A model generated the notes under the pieces. That model had not been told where the DNA came from, made no database searches, and worked only from the letters and a program-made list of their open reading frames with translations. Both the position numbers and the translations under genes were made by a program. Shown here piece by piece: positions 21,001 to 31,500 of a stretch of DNA of 64,000 nt. Numbering within the stretch: position 1 is the first letter of the stretch; the number at the start of each line of letters is the position of its first letter. This DNA is from Paracyclopina nana (lineage: Eukaryota; Arthropoda; Copepoda; Cyclopoida; Cyclopettidae), in NCBI GenBank assembly GCA_019096065.1, contig JAGUCH010000001.1, forward strand, positions 11,718,001 to 11,782,000, written 5' to 3'.

Positions 21001-22672
21001 AGCAGTCAGAGCACTGTGCTATGCCAGAAGATTTGGTTTGTTCGTGATCTACCGAGAGCCCGTGGACGAAAAGGGCGAAGACCTCACACCCGAAGAGCTC
21101 TATTTTGCAGAGGCTAGCATTGCTACCTGGCTGCAGCAAAAGGAATACTCAAAGGAGATTGATCACTTTCTTGAGAGAGCTATCTGGCCAAAAGGAAGTA
21201 GGCTCGCCCCCATGGATCCTGTACTTTACCCTGGTGGAGAACTGAGGACCAAAGGAAGGCTCGATGTCTCGCCAGTTCAGTGGATAGGAAGAAGACAATT
21301 GATCGTACCAGGTGCTGGGAGAAGGTTGATTCTGGAAGACTACCATAAGAAGCTCGGGCACGGATTGGGGAGGCTGCGTTATGTAAGCGAAGCACTAATG
21401 AAATATTGTATTCCAGGCGCAAAGCGCATCATGACTGAAATCCTGAACAACTGTGCGAAATGTGCGAGGCACAAATTGGTGGCATTGCCACCTCATATGG
21501 GCCAACTTCCCCCACACATGGTGCCCTTGACAGAATTTCTGCCCTTCAAATTTACAAGCTTCGATATGTGTGGTCCATTCGCAACCCAGTTCAACCGTTC
21601 GCAGTACAACATGTACGTGGTGGTCTTCATTTGTCTACACTCGAAAGCAATTCACTGCGAAGAGCTTTACGATATGACCACTGAAAATTTGATGCGAGCC
21701 TTGGAGATGTTTGTCGCCAGAAGAGGATGTCCCCACACCTTGAGAAGTGACAATGGAAGCAACTTCTTGGGCTGCAGAGAAGCCATCAGAACCAATCCCC
21801 GCTACCAAGAGCTGCTGGAAAAATTGCAAGTTATCGATTGGGAAAGATTAAGACAATATGGGGGGAGAATCGGGGTAGTCCAATGGACGCTTTCACCTCC
21901 TTTCTCGCCCAACTTCAATGGTTTGGCTGAATCAGCCATAAGGATCTTCAAGAGAGCCCTCTACCGGGAATTCTCTGGACGTGTCACGGATCTTGAAGAC
22001 TTTCGCTACATTGTAATAAAATCTGAGGGTTTCGTCAATGGCAGGCCAATTGGAGAATTAGATGGTTATTTTCTCACCCCTAATCATTTTCTGACACGCG
22101 GACCACCAGGGGAAGTACTTCCGGTCATTGACCCTGAGCAACTCAAAACCCTTGAGGCAAGGTATCGCACAATTGAGGCTGCATTGCAGTCTCTATGGGA
22201 TTTTTGGACCACTGAATGGGTGGAGCAATTGAAAAAGATGCCAATCTGGCAGCACCATAGAAAAACTTTGAAGACGGGGGATGTGGTGGCCGTGTTGGAG
22301 AAGCCTCAATTCCACAAGAGATTTTGCTGGCCTTTGGGGATTATACACAAGGCCATTCGCGATCAAGATGGAGAGTGCAGACGAGCCATTGTCAAGATCG
22401 TCCCGCCAGGAGAAGTCGAGCCAGTTTATTACGAAAAATCTGCGCAATTTCTCATTCCCCTCAACGTGTTCAGAGAATCAGATGAGTTAATGGTCTACAA
22501 CAAGGTAGGTGAATCTATTTCACCCGACTTAGCACATTTGGCTGACGAAAAGGATTGGGAAAGTTTAGAGAGATACATGGCTGCAATGCAGGCTTCTCAC
22601 AATACACAGGACGCTTATGATGTGCAGCCGCCCATACTCTCCAATCGCACTGTCACCAAAGGCAGTGTTTAA
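18002..22672 (+). CDS. BEL/Pao pol polyprotein, downstream copy
   Basis: A 1556-codon frame whose first 24 codons come from host flank, fused in frame to pol at 18074. Protease (DTGA), reverse transcriptase (YVDD), RNase H and DDE integrase motifs are all intact and identical to the upstream copy, except near 19062 where two extra codons change the sequence to 'NDKAPSTFDIL'. With no LTR promoter or gag upstream, expression would depend on a host promoter or on read-through from the upstream copy. Confidence 0.85.
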   Translation: MCVTCESQFTRMSCCTCSVRSDQYDQSENLSQLNDSCNATLEDVFVDPKNDASSVLDHTNGGGGNIDQQDSAIIEAKVSTTSLKIANCSKISDAAGKSSKQSIALNNATNRPARNSRELLSFCVVPLLVANPSHPDEYVRVNAFLDTGAQLSLVSESLADKLKLDGVSDDQILKMIATTVTVTSNAVTLRVKSPMGGPHHDLALHTIDNLPSTVHVPPLDRLKKKFEFLSSLELPTYASPPHPDLLIGIDYYNLIMPEHIVHKKDGEPYIYDCALGRVVTYYTPEQVKGASQYGVMLGSIALPTGDEEEPPVPPCQLCEGKDIPPPNELLKALWEYDDPLGPPPLTMLSVNDKAPSTFDILTTTISQIDGKQYQMSPMWRPGEPYFLNNRLAVMKATAAVERRLRLFDMPTYEKATKELKEWLDSGFVRILDPETEDLDDGYYLDWLLVERKDKPSMPVRVVFDGSRKHHGKSLNDALLPGPKLQRDVFEILVGAREKPIIIVTDISKMFLRFALDPASRKFHRFVWQGVHYEAVSVVFGTASAPCMANFAVKHHISKYQDTHPLGYRVLDNSLYVDDVFASVEDVAEGRETVKQILDLGESGGMPFRKWGSNVASVLDGIDDALKLPGFAVNDEKAEVTKALGMYVDCQGDQIIFQPPSYDTMRNAPLTLRLMAQYVPRLFDPLGLLAPIILRGKLLIQRVMALRTVFDVDWDTVFDMVDSEEIDLITKEWGHYVEEISKIELVRIPRAMRHKPAKRISLHVFSDASEAAKGACAYIRVEYEEGNYDCTLLASRLKITHLTESRSMPELELDGCVMGSDLCVDAIRSLERVDEVHLWTDSQCVLTWISKPACKYKKYVARRVTLIVEKTINYKWHHVPGKVNSADLITRGTSVADLADSDLWIHGPRFLRASDEHFPKWTPEVTDDERAALEKYEKTGLSARRAKKVIKKIVLVNQFQRMGGCEVPRHLKPTEAIKASWGNMRNAHCHVDLSRFSNWTRAVRALCYARRFGLFVIYREPVDEKGEDLTPEELYFAEASIATWLQQKEYSKEIDHFLERAIWPKGSRLAPMDPVLYPGGELRTKGRLDVSPVQWIGRRQLIVPGAGRRLILEDYHKKLGHGLGRLRYVSEALMKYCIPGAKRIMTEILNNCAKCARHKLVALPPHMGQLPPHMVPLTEFLPFKFTSFDMCGPFATQFNRSQYNMYVVVFICLHSKAIHCEELYDMTTENLMRALEMFVARRGCPHTLRSDNGSNFLGCREAIRTNPRYQELLEKLQVIDWERLRQYGGRIGVVQWTLSPPFSPNFNGLAESAIRIFKRALYREFSGRVTDLEDFRYIVIKSEGFVNGRPIGELDGYFLTPNHFLTRGPPGEVLPVIDPEQLKTLEARYRTIEAALQSLWDFWTTEWVEQLKKMPIWQHHRKTLKTGDVVAVLEKPQFHKRFCWPLGIIHKAIRDQDGECRRAIVKIVPPGEVEPVYYEKSAQFLIPLNVFRESDELMVYNKVGESISPDLAHLADEKDWESLERYMAAMQASHNTQDAYDVQPPILSNRTVTKGSV

Positions 22673-22967
22673 ATCCAATCGACAAAACGTAAAAAATATG
22701 GCGCATTGCGCACAACACTCTAGTCAAAATATGTAAATGCATTGCTCGTTCATAAAATAAGTTGCGCATGACTCTGCTCTCATTTAGCATCTCAAAATTA
22801 TTGTTATATGTTGCGTGATTTCGCATTGCGATGTTGCGCGAGGTTTCGCGGAAAGTTTTCTTGCGTTGCAAAAATGAGAAACCAGTTTATTGACTTCCGT
22901 TTCTCACCACGCATTGTTCATCAACAAAAGCAAATAAAATTGCCATCGTCGGAAAAGTGAATTCCTT

Positions 22968-23384
22968 ATGGAAAATAGTGTCCCAATTGGGGGGACCATA
23001 CTGTCCCCCACCCCTTTGGAGGTTGAAGGCCAGCCTCCCGTGCAAGGCCCGTCGATTGAGGTCAACGAGTGCAAAGAAAATGCAGCGGTCATTGAAGAAT
23101 TTGACAATCTCCGCGGTCAACACCGAGGCAGCATTGCTGTCCGATCAACAGGTAAAATTGAGTCTAGCATTGCTACTCATACTCCCTCCCCATCAACTGC
23201 CCCGCCCACAATAGAAGAAAAAATGGAAACTGATCAGCCGCAGCCTCAACAATCTTCTCCTGGTTACACCCCATCTGAAATGTCAGTCGGCTCACCATCG
23301 AGCGTGGTCCATGAAGGTAACAAGTATACTAGGGTCCGAAAGTGGAGACGAACTCAACCTTCACGCGGAGGCCAGCGAGGCTGA
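22968..23384 (+). CDS. Leader ORF of third module, downstream copy
   Basis: Same 138-codon Pro/Ser-rich frame as at 12709-13125. It overlaps the third ORF, which opens at 23311 in the +1 frame. No recognised domain. Confidence 0.5.
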   Translation: MENSVPIGGTILSPTPLEVEGQPPVQGPSIEVNECKENAAVIEEFDNLRGQHRGSIAVRSTGKIESSIATHTPSPSTAPPTIEEKMETDQPQPQQSSPGYTPSEMSVGSPSSVVHEGNKYTRVRKWRRTQPSRGGQRG

Positions 23385-26322
23385 TTTTGGGCTTCTCGAG
23401 GAGGACGAGGAGGATGGGGAGAAACAGAAGAAAGCTGGCTCTCCTGTCAAAAGCGCCCCGGCCTCCAGGAGCTCGTCGCATCGGCGCGACGATCACCAAC
23501 GTGATCGAGAGCGCCATGGAAGAAGGTCGAGATCCTCTCCCACGCCATCTTCCTCCAGGTCTTCGTCCTCAAGAAGAGCACCGCTTGAAAGAACCAACCT
23601 CTCCACCTTCAAAATACCCCGTTTACCAAGACGTGATCGACGTGAAGATGCAAGGAGAGATAGAGAGGTTGCCAGGAGCTCAGTATTCTCTCGGTTGGGC
23701 AGTCGACCACAAATCCCTGAAGAGGTGGAAGAAACTTCAGCGGGCGATCAGGAGATGGAAGTTGATTTTGGGGAGGTTTTTTCCCCTTGGGAGCGTGGTT
23801 TTTCAATCTTTAAAGATGAAACCGGAAAAGTATGGCCAAATAATCTGCATCGTTTGTTTTCAGGACTCGGTCTACCCTCAAAACACGAGGAGAGGAGAGC
23901 AATGCTCGCTGACCATCTACGAGTCCTTGGGATGGCCATGAAGGCCACCACCTTTGTCTTTGAGGATGAAATGGAACACCTCGCCGGGGATCAGCTGTTG
24001 AAGCATTATTGCGACCCCAGTTTGGCTTTTCTAGCCCATTCCTGGTCTTATGGGCCACCCGACCCGGAGGACCCAAGGGACCACGCCTCCAGGATCGCTG
24101 ACCCCGCCTATGCAGCCCGGACTGACCACACCCGCATTGCGGCACTTGTGGCCGGCACTCCACCTGAAGTGGTGATGGAAGTCTGCCATCCAAAGGCTGC
24201 CAAGGTCTATGAGAGGTACGAGTTCAGCTGCATCTTTGCCACCCCACCCGTGCACCCGTTGAAGAGGGGCCCTCTGGATGGAGCTCAGCTCGAGGCCGCG
24301 AAGGTTGTCTGGGAAGCCAGGAAAAGGTTTGCCAAGATCATCGTTTTGGGCATGTTCAGAAGCATTCCCCCCAATGAGGACGAATGTTTGAGGCAAGTTT
24401 TGTCTCTGGCACCCTCTATGGCGGGTGAGGAGGTTCCTGAGTGGCTCACTCTTTATTGGCACCACTTCAGCCAGAATCCATCTGTGGCTATTATGGCCGA
24501 CCCATTTCATGAGCCAGATCTGCTCATCGCAGCGCTTCGCACCACTGCCATTGGTGCTCCCGCATTGCGGCCTCCACCACCAACTGGAGGAGATCCTCAG
24601 CCTACATGCCCTCGAGTGGAAGCAATGCTTCGAGATCCGCACTGCAATGCAGAATGCCCCGCCCTCAACTGTGCCATCCATCGTGTGCCAGAAGGGCCTC
24701 ACGATGCACAAGTTCGAGGAGAAAAAGGAGAGCATTGCTACTCCACCTTCAGCCTCCGTGAGGCCATTGAGGCCATCAAACTGAAGGCTGGGCCCTTTGA
24801 TTGCCGTGGATCTGGTGGCAAGAGGAATGTCCTCGTCCTTGAGAGGGACGACCAGTGGCCCGCCTTGGAAGCAATGCTTGAGGACAAGTACTCCTTCTTC
24901 AGCGACATCGATGCCTGGACGGCCATGACTAGTCACATGTACAGTTGGACTGTGCCAGCTCTGGAAAGGGAGAAGTTGACGACCAATGGCAAGCCCAATG
25001 AAGGATGCTTCACGCTGCTTGGAGTGGGGAGCCTCACTGGCACGCTTCTCATCATTCAGTGCAACTATGGCGGCACTTCGCAGCAATATTTTGGTGGTGC
25101 CAAAATCCCGAAGAAGATCATTGATCTTCTGGAGTCGCCTTCCATTCGGGTCACTGGCTTCAATATCGGCGAGGAGAAGCGATATGCTGATATTGGCATC
25201 GAAATTCGTGCCAAGTGCGAAGCCAATTTGGTGGGCATTGCCCTCTTTCCACAGGAAGGAGTCTCTCCCGCGGCCATGAAGACCAATGTCACCTTCATGG
25301 CTGACAAACTGGGCTCTGAGGCCGTGCCGGTCATGGTGACATCTTCCCGAGGTGGAGCCAAGGTTCAAGTTGAACCTCCGAGGAAGATCTTCCAATACAA
25401 GAGGGACGCCGATGACTACAGCGTCTCATACAAGAAATGGTCCTCCCAAATGCAAATGTATGTGTGGATCAATCACGCCATCGCTGCGGCCTCGGTCGTC
25501 ACTCTCGCGGTCAGAGGAATGCTGAGACATGGACTTGGCTTGGATGCTGACGCATTGCGTCACATCCATTTCTACCTGGATCGGGTCAGGAACAAGCGAA
25601 GTTCTGGCCAACTTGCAAAAACGGAGGAGGAGATGCGACCATTCAATAAGAAAGAGTTGCCCACTTCGTCCTCGCATTGCGAGGACGGGCAAGTTGCCCT
25701 CTGGATGTGGCTGCAGGAGAACAAGGCCACCTGCATCAATGGCATCGTGGCTACACGCACCTACTTGCGTAAGGGTTCGCGGCGCTATGCGCTCGACCTA
25801 CATGCGGTTTCCAAGAAGTTGGCGCAAGACTTTCTCGCCATCGTGCGGCGGAGCCCTGGCAAGCTCAATTGGAATGACGTCATTGACATTGTATTCCACA
25901 TGGGGCGCATTGCGCCCCACTTTTGTCGACGCTGTGGATCCTTCGATCACGAGATTGGGGCCTGCAATGCAGGCCCAGTGCGCTGCATTTACCCGCTGTG
26001 CGGGTCTTCGGGCCACACTGTCATGGTGTGCGAGCTCCTCATGACCCGCTGCGAGCTCTGTCAAGAGCTAGGGCATCGCCCCGAGCATCACAGCTATGAG
26101 GGCTCCCAAGGAAAGCCTTGGATGGTCCTCCTGGAGGAGGCCGCCCTATGCAGCCTACTCAACATCAAAGGATTGCAGCTCCATGAAGGCTTCCAGCTGC
26201 GTCTCACTCGCGAAGAAGATCGAGTGCTCCTTCTGCCCTACAACCGGCTTGTGCAAGAAGGAAATGCCACCCGTTTTGTGTTGGACACACGCCATGTGGC
26301 CTTCGCAGCCAAGTGGCCTTGA
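23311..26322 (+). CDS. Third ORF of the BEL element, RNase D-like and zinc-knuckle protein, intact
   Basis: 1003 codons from the ATG at 23311, located between pol and the 3' LTR where some elements carry env. There is no signal peptide or membrane segment, so it is not envelope-like. The N-terminus (1-140) is acidic, then Arg/Ser-rich. Residues about 530-640 resemble the RNase D/WRN 3'-5' exonuclease fold: 'GCFTLLGVGSLTGTLLII', then 'KKIIDLLESPSIRVTGFNIG' and 'YADIGIEI'. The acidic catalytic residues are poorly kept (GFNIGEE in place of the usual G-x-x-x-x-D), so it may be inactive. Residues about 870-920 hold several Cys/His clusters, 'CRRCGSFDHEIGAC' being a CCHC zinc knuckle. The function is unknown and the exonuclease call is by eye. 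The upstream copy is frameshifted. Confidence 0.65.
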   Translation: MKVTSILGSESGDELNLHAEASEADFGLLEEDEEDGEKQKKAGSPVKSAPASRSSSHRRDDHQRDRERHGRRSRSSPTPSSSRSSSSRRAPLERTNLSTFKIPRLPRRDRREDARRDREVARSSVFSRLGSRPQIPEEVEETSAGDQEMEVDFGEVFSPWERGFSIFKDETGKVWPNNLHRLFSGLGLPSKHEERRAMLADHLRVLGMAMKATTFVFEDEMEHLAGDQLLKHYCDPSLAFLAHSWSYGPPDPEDPRDHASRIADPAYAARTDHTRIAALVAGTPPEVVMEVCHPKAAKVYERYEFSCIFATPPVHPLKRGPLDGAQLEAAKVVWEARKRFAKIIVLGMFRSIPPNEDECLRQVLSLAPSMAGEEVPEWLTLYWHHFSQNPSVAIMADPFHEPDLLIAALRTTAIGAPALRPPPPTGGDPQPTCPRVEAMLRDPHCNAECPALNCAIHRVPEGPHDAQVRGEKGEHCYSTFSLREAIEAIKLKAGPFDCRGSGGKRNVLVLERDDQWPALEAMLEDKYSFFSDIDAWTAMTSHMYSWTVPALEREKLTTNGKPNEGCFTLLGVGSLTGTLLIIQCNYGGTSQQYFGGAKIPKKIIDLLESPSIRVTGFNIGEEKRYADIGIEIRAKCEANLVGIALFPQEGVSPAAMKTNVTFMADKLGSEAVPVMVTSSRGGAKVQVEPPRKIFQYKRDADDYSVSYKKWSSQMQMYVWINHAIAAASVVTLAVRGMLRHGLGLDADALRHIHFYLDRVRNKRSSGQLAKTEEEMRPFNKKELPTSSSHCEDGQVALWMWLQENKATCINGIVATRTYLRKGSRRYALDLHAVSKKLAQDFLAIVRRSPGKLNWNDVIDIVFHMGRIAPHFCRRCGSFDHEIGACNAGPVRCIYPLCGSSGHTVMVCELLMTRCELCQELGHRPEHHSYEGSQGKPWMVLLEEAALCSLLNIKGLQLHEGFQLRLTREEDRVLLLPYNRLVQEGNATRFVLDTRHVAFAAKWP

Positions 26323-26839
26323 AGACCTCAGCGTGGTCCAAGGGGGGACAACTGTTATGTTCTGGTCCGCCCGCCCCCGTTTCTCCCGCTCATGGACAAC
26401 TACGCCTGCTCTGCTCAGTCTGCTGTTTTTGTGCCAACTCACCGCGTTTTCTTTAGTACTGAACAAGAAGCCATTGAATAAACCCAAGTTTACTGCCAAT
26501 TCTCTATATTTTATGTCACCATTTTGCTATTACAGTTATATGAGATGAACTTCTTGAGCATTGCTCATTTGCATCCTTCCTTGCCATTGCAAGAAGGCTG
26601 CTCCATTTAGGCCAGAAAGGAGGCCTTCCTCTCCACAAGCTTTGCTTGTCTTGTCTTTGGCATTGCCATCCTGGATTGAATCCTATCCTGGGCTGCCATC
26701 CTGCCTTGTTAGCTTGCCCCTTGCTGGAAAGTAAGAGTTAGGTTAGTTAGCATTGCTACTTGTCTTCGCATCGTATCGCGATCATTGTCATCTAACACCG
26801 GTTCAAGCCTCGTTGGGTTGCAGAACATATCAGTTTTTC
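26323..26839. other. Non-coding 3' part of truncated element
   Basis: Repeat of 16059-16575, with the PPT-like tract and LTR-like start (TGTTATGTT at 26353) followed by a non-coding spacer. Confidence 0.6.
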
Positions 26840-27073
26840 TGTTATGGTCTGGTCGACCCTAGCACAGTATATAAGTTTGGTCTACCCTAGTCTCTCAATG
26901 CTGAAACTTCAGCTCAGCTCAGCCACATCACCCGATTTCTAGTCAGTGTACCCTGAGATTTACAATGAATTAAACACGTGTTTCTTTACCCACGAGTAGT
27001 GGACCCATTTTCATATACATTAACCTTGTCATTTTACCATAATTTCACCATGTTGGCTACGCTGGCCATAACA
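26840..27073 (+). repeat. 3' LTR of truncated copy
   Basis: 234 bp, identical by eye to the other two LTRs. It keeps the TATATAA box and ends CATAACA, followed by TGAG. As the LTR nearest to nwk, it could act as an alternative promoter. Confidence 0.95.
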
Positions 27074-28337
27074 TGAGAGCTTAGAAGCAAGCCGTTCGCG
27101 TTGGGCGGAATATTAGTCGATTTCCATGCTCCTATAGTTAAGTGCTGCTGAGTTAGTCTCTGGTTTGGTTGTATGTAGTGTTGCAGAAAAATAGGATTTG
27201 GTTCTAAAGTTTACTACTGCTAAACCAAATATTTGGCAGCTTTCTTGTTTTAACTATTGGAAAGCTTTCGTTTGTAGCTATCGTAATTGGTGTTGGGTTT
27301 GTACAGACGTATGTATGCCATCTCGTTCCAGAGATACTAGACAAAATAGCTGACTCTATTTCGATTTTTTTTTGCTCTGAAAAATCCTTTTTAGTCTAGA
27401 TAGGCAGTCCCCTTTTCCATCAATTTGGGTAATGTGTTGCTGAGCGAAACGCTTTACCCTATTTTGTATGATTTTGCTTTCCTAATAAAATTCAGGTGAT
27501 TCGACTTTAAAATCCCTTTTCAATTCGGCTTTAAAATCCCCCCTAAATTCGATCTTAATACCGGTACCTGCTAACTTTATATAAAAAGTTAGCCCTTTTG
27601 ATTTTAAGAGGGGTCTTTGAAGCTCTACTTAGCGAAAAAAGCACGCCGAGGAGGGATAGGCCAGGATTTTAAAACTACCATCAAACGAGCCCTTGGGACA
27701 TAAGCTTTCAGAAAATACATAGGTTTAGGGGTGGTTGACGAAGTCTAGGTTAGGTTTTCTCTCAAGTCAATGTGGCGGCTTGATGGCCTTGGTCTCTTCA
27801 CATGTGATTCTTAGGCATGTGAGTTGGTCCCTATTGGCGCCAACCTCTTGCGTTGACCATTATGCTTGCTTTTCTGCATTGTCTTGCGCAACTTTTTGCG
27901 CTATCGGCTTGCAATTCCATGGTAAGCTTCATTCGCTTTAAAATTTGGCTTCCGATTTTGCGGTCAAAACAAGAGAATTAATAAGTTATTTTTTTGCTTT
28001 TCCTTATTGCTTGTGTACTAATTTCCAACGATTCCGTTTGCCAGCACAGCTATTCGAGCTTAGTGATAAATATTTTGTAGGATATGGATCGTCAAGTAGC
28101 ATGCGCAATTTTGTGCGCGCGCAGTTGATCTCAACCGGCCTTCAAAGGCCTGGTCACGCCCTCCTTGCGTATGATTTCTCTGAAAAGGCTCAAATACGAT
28201 ATTTAGCCATTGGGTTTGTTGTTTTGTGGCCTTGGAAGAAGGCTGCTCACATGTGATCCTCAGGCATGTGTGTGACTTGCGAGTCCCAATTTACGCGAAT
28301 GAGCTGCTGTACGTGCAGTGTAAGGTCGGATCAATAC
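27074..28337. other. Host flank, second copy; upstream region of nervous wreck
   Basis: Repeats 16810-18073. It lies directly upstream of the nwk leader, so it probably holds nwk promoter or 5' UTR sequence. A donor-like CCATGGTAAGC occurs near 27921. No protein-coding gene is supported. Confidence 0.55.
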
Positions 28338-28536
28338 GCTCCACATGGGGAGAGTGGCTTGGGGAAAAGGTCGCCGAGGAAGGAGGGCTTCTACGCATTC
28401 CCAGTGTGCAGGATTGGTGAGAAAGCCACTGCTGCGAGAAAGCTGGAGCGGTTCACAATTTCGAAAGCCTCCATCATGTGACGTTAACAGCAGCGAACCA
28501 CAGTTGATTTTGCTTGAAAGTGTGTGCAGTGAAAAG

Positions 28537-31500
28537 ATGGGCACTCAGCCACCCCCCCGCAAAGGTGCTTATGTCAAGCACATCCAGGTGCTGCACAAGG
28601 ACCAGTACAGGTCTGTCCAAAGCAAGCACTCGCAAGAAATGATGCTTTTGGACAGCATCAAGAGTTTCTTCAAGCAAAGGTTCGCGCTTGAAAAGCAACA
28701 CTTCGAAGCTCTGTCCAAGATCTGCTCATCTCAGTTCAGGGCGTTTGAGTGCATCAAAAAAATGCCCACAAACGAGGGAGGCTCCGAGGTAAAATCGCCC
28801 TGATATATTGCTTACATTGCTTGCATACATTTTTTGCTCCATTCGCTTTCAGATGGTGGAAAATAACGTATTCAGTATTTGGATAGAAATGCTACAGTCA
28901 ATAGAGGAAAAAGCTAGCAATTATGCATCTAACTTGAGCAGCTTGGAGAAAGATATGCTTAAGGACATCAAGAAGCTGAAAGCGTGCAAGCAGCAACGAA
29001 TGAAAAAGTTCAACGATCGAGTCACGTACTTGCAAAAAGAGGTGGAGACCTCAGTTACAGAGGTAAGCTCCAACTAAACCAAGACCCACCCCAAAAAAGA
29101 GGCTAACTTTGTATAACTCAATTTCAGCTTGACAGAACGAAAAGGATCTACTTCAGCGAAGAATCCGAGGCTAGAGACGTAAAGGAGAAGGCTAAGGACG
29201 CTGATGAAAAGGCTCGTGGCAAGAAAAAGGACGTGAAAAGTTTCTTCCAGTCGACATCGACACTCAAGCGAGCGGCTGGCAAATTGTCTGTGAAGCAAGA
29301 AGAGGTCGACATTCGATCCACAGGTGCCAGAAATGACTACATTTTGAGTCTGGCCACTGCCAATGCTCACCAGCATCGTTATTTCAAGTTTGACCTCCCT
29401 GTAAGAAATGTCATTTGTATTATAAGGGTTTCCACTCTATTTGCCCTTTTTTCAATACGATAGGAAATCGTGGGACTGCTTGAAGCTCAGATCTACGACA
29501 AAGTGCAAGCCTACTACAAACGCTACATTGAGGCTGAGCTTGAGAGGCTGCGATCAACCAGTCAACTGTTTGAGAGCCTGGAGCAGAAATCTTCCAAAGC
29601 AGACAGAGCAAATAATTATGAGCTCTTCTGCCTCGCTTACCCTTCTCTCACTGAGCACGTGACGTAATAATAACATCTATATAGTTCCCACAATATATGC
29701 CATAACGGAGCCTCTTTAATATTTCGGCTAGGTATGCGTTTGAAAACTGCCAAGGCGATGATGTGGACAAAATCACAACTTCAGAGCATGACGGAGGCTA
29801 CAGCCTCAATTACGAGGCCAGGCAGAATGCGTCGAAGCTGAACCAGGCTGTAAAGACCATAAATGCCTTTGAGAAGAGAATCGAGTCTTGTCAGTACCAC
29901 AGGTCCAAAGGCCTCATTAGGGAGCCCAATGACACGGGTGGGCCTGACTTGGAGACCAAGATCATTGAGCTGCAAATTGCCATCAGTAATGCAAAAACTG
30001 ACAAAGCCAAGGCCGAGGCCAGACTGAACCGATTGAGGGAGGGAGGCATTGCGGTGGACGAATTTATTGATGCCTATGTGCTCGAAAGGAAAAGGCAACA
30101 GGAAGCTGCGGAGGCCCAGAGGGCCAAAGATGCTGCAGCAGCTGAGGAGCCTCAAGAGGACCCTGACGAGGAAAACTTTGACCTCCAGGAGGTAATTCAT
30201 AATGCATATAGTACATCAACAACTAAGATAAAAAATATTAAAGTTTAAAAAATATTTTGCCTTGTTACATATAGTTGGAAGAGGGCTCTAGTAAACTATT
30301 GGGGCTAGACTTGATATTTTCGAAAAAATTGTTGACCTTATAAGCTGTTGCTTGGCAATATCGATCCTATGTTCAGAGCTATAAATTGTACTGCTTTTAA
30401 CAGGCAAAGGCAGAAAGCTTTGAAGAAGATTACGGAGGTCAGCAAGCAGAGGTCCAAACTAATGTGACTCAGGCTCAAGTTGAGGACAACTGGGCCACGT
30501 GGGATGATGCCGCAGCCTCCGCAGAGGCCGAGCCTGCTGAAGAAAATTGGGCCTCCTTTCAAGATGATCAAGCTACTGCAGAAGCTCAAGAGGACACTAC
30601 TACAGCTCCAGAGGCTGTGCCCGAGGCTGTCGTCTCATTTGAGGGCCTCAAAACTGCCACAGTGAACTATAACTTCGAAGCTCAGAACTCTGACGAGCTG
30701 ACTATAACCGAAAACGAGCTGGTCTACATCAGCACTGAGGAGTGCGATGAAGAGGGCTGGGTCGTGGCCATCAACGCGCAAGGCCAAAAAGGCTACGTGC
30801 CTTTGAACTACCTAGAACAGACCGAGGATCAGGCCCAACATGACTACAACAACGATCAGCAAAATGAGCAACAACCATCGCAGGAAGTCCCATGGGAAAC
30901 CAGTTATCCACCCGCGCAACCTCCCGTGCAGAATAACTCGCAACCTCTACCGTGGCAAGCCAGTTTTACGGAACATTCCGCTCCTCCCGAGGCATCGCAA
31001 CCTTGGGAAAATGAGGAAAATTCCTCCTCAGAAGATGAGGACGATTCGGAGGCTACTGACACCATGCCCCCGCCCCCAGACATGCCGCCCCCGATTCCTG
31101 ATTGTCCTCCCCCCATCTACGAGTTTTCTAAAAGCCATTCCATCTCAATTGATGGCAGCCTTTCGACTTTTAGCACAGACTATTGCCTCGGCATGTATGA
31201 CTATGATGCTACAGGCTCCGATGAGATTTCCTTCAGGGCCGGTGATAAAATCAAGATCTTGAACAGGATCCCCAATGGAGTGGACGACGGATGGTGGAAG
31301 GGGATGGTAAAAAGTGGGGACAACTCTGGCCAAGTTGGCCTTTTCCCTTCGATTATTTGCGAGCCTCTGAGCGAAAGTGATACTGAAGATTCCATTGAAT
31401 CGCCTATGAGTTCCTGTGCGCCTCCTCAAATGAGCCCTCCGAGGACTCCAGCAGCTGTTAAAGACTCTCTAGCCATAGATGACATGGAAATCGTAGTTAC

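Larger units (their letters stand above)
18074..27073 (+). mobile_element. Truncated BEL/Pao copy lacking 5' LTR and gag
   Basis: Created by the tandem duplication rather than by its own transposition: it begins abruptly inside pol, has no 5' LTR or primer site, and has the same flank after its 3' LTR as the full copy. It contains pol, the leader ORF, an intact third ORF and a 3' LTR. Confidence 0.9.
18074..28337 (+). repeat. Second unit of a 10.26 kb tandem duplication
   Basis: Unit one is 7820-18073 (10,254 bp) and unit two 18074-28337 (10,264 bp). The junction joins GGATCAATAC, from the host flank, to GATCAAAGCG, from the start of pol, with at most one base of microhomology. The 10 bp length difference is fully explained by five indels (+6 near 19060, -1 near 22848, +2 near 23768, +2 near 25265, +1 near 26070). 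Only two substitutions were noticed. Confidence 0.9.

Noticed and set aside
16576-26839. Two independent BEL insertions
   Set aside because: The second copy shares the same 3' host flank and starts in mid-pol without LTR or target duplication, so tandem duplication explains it better.
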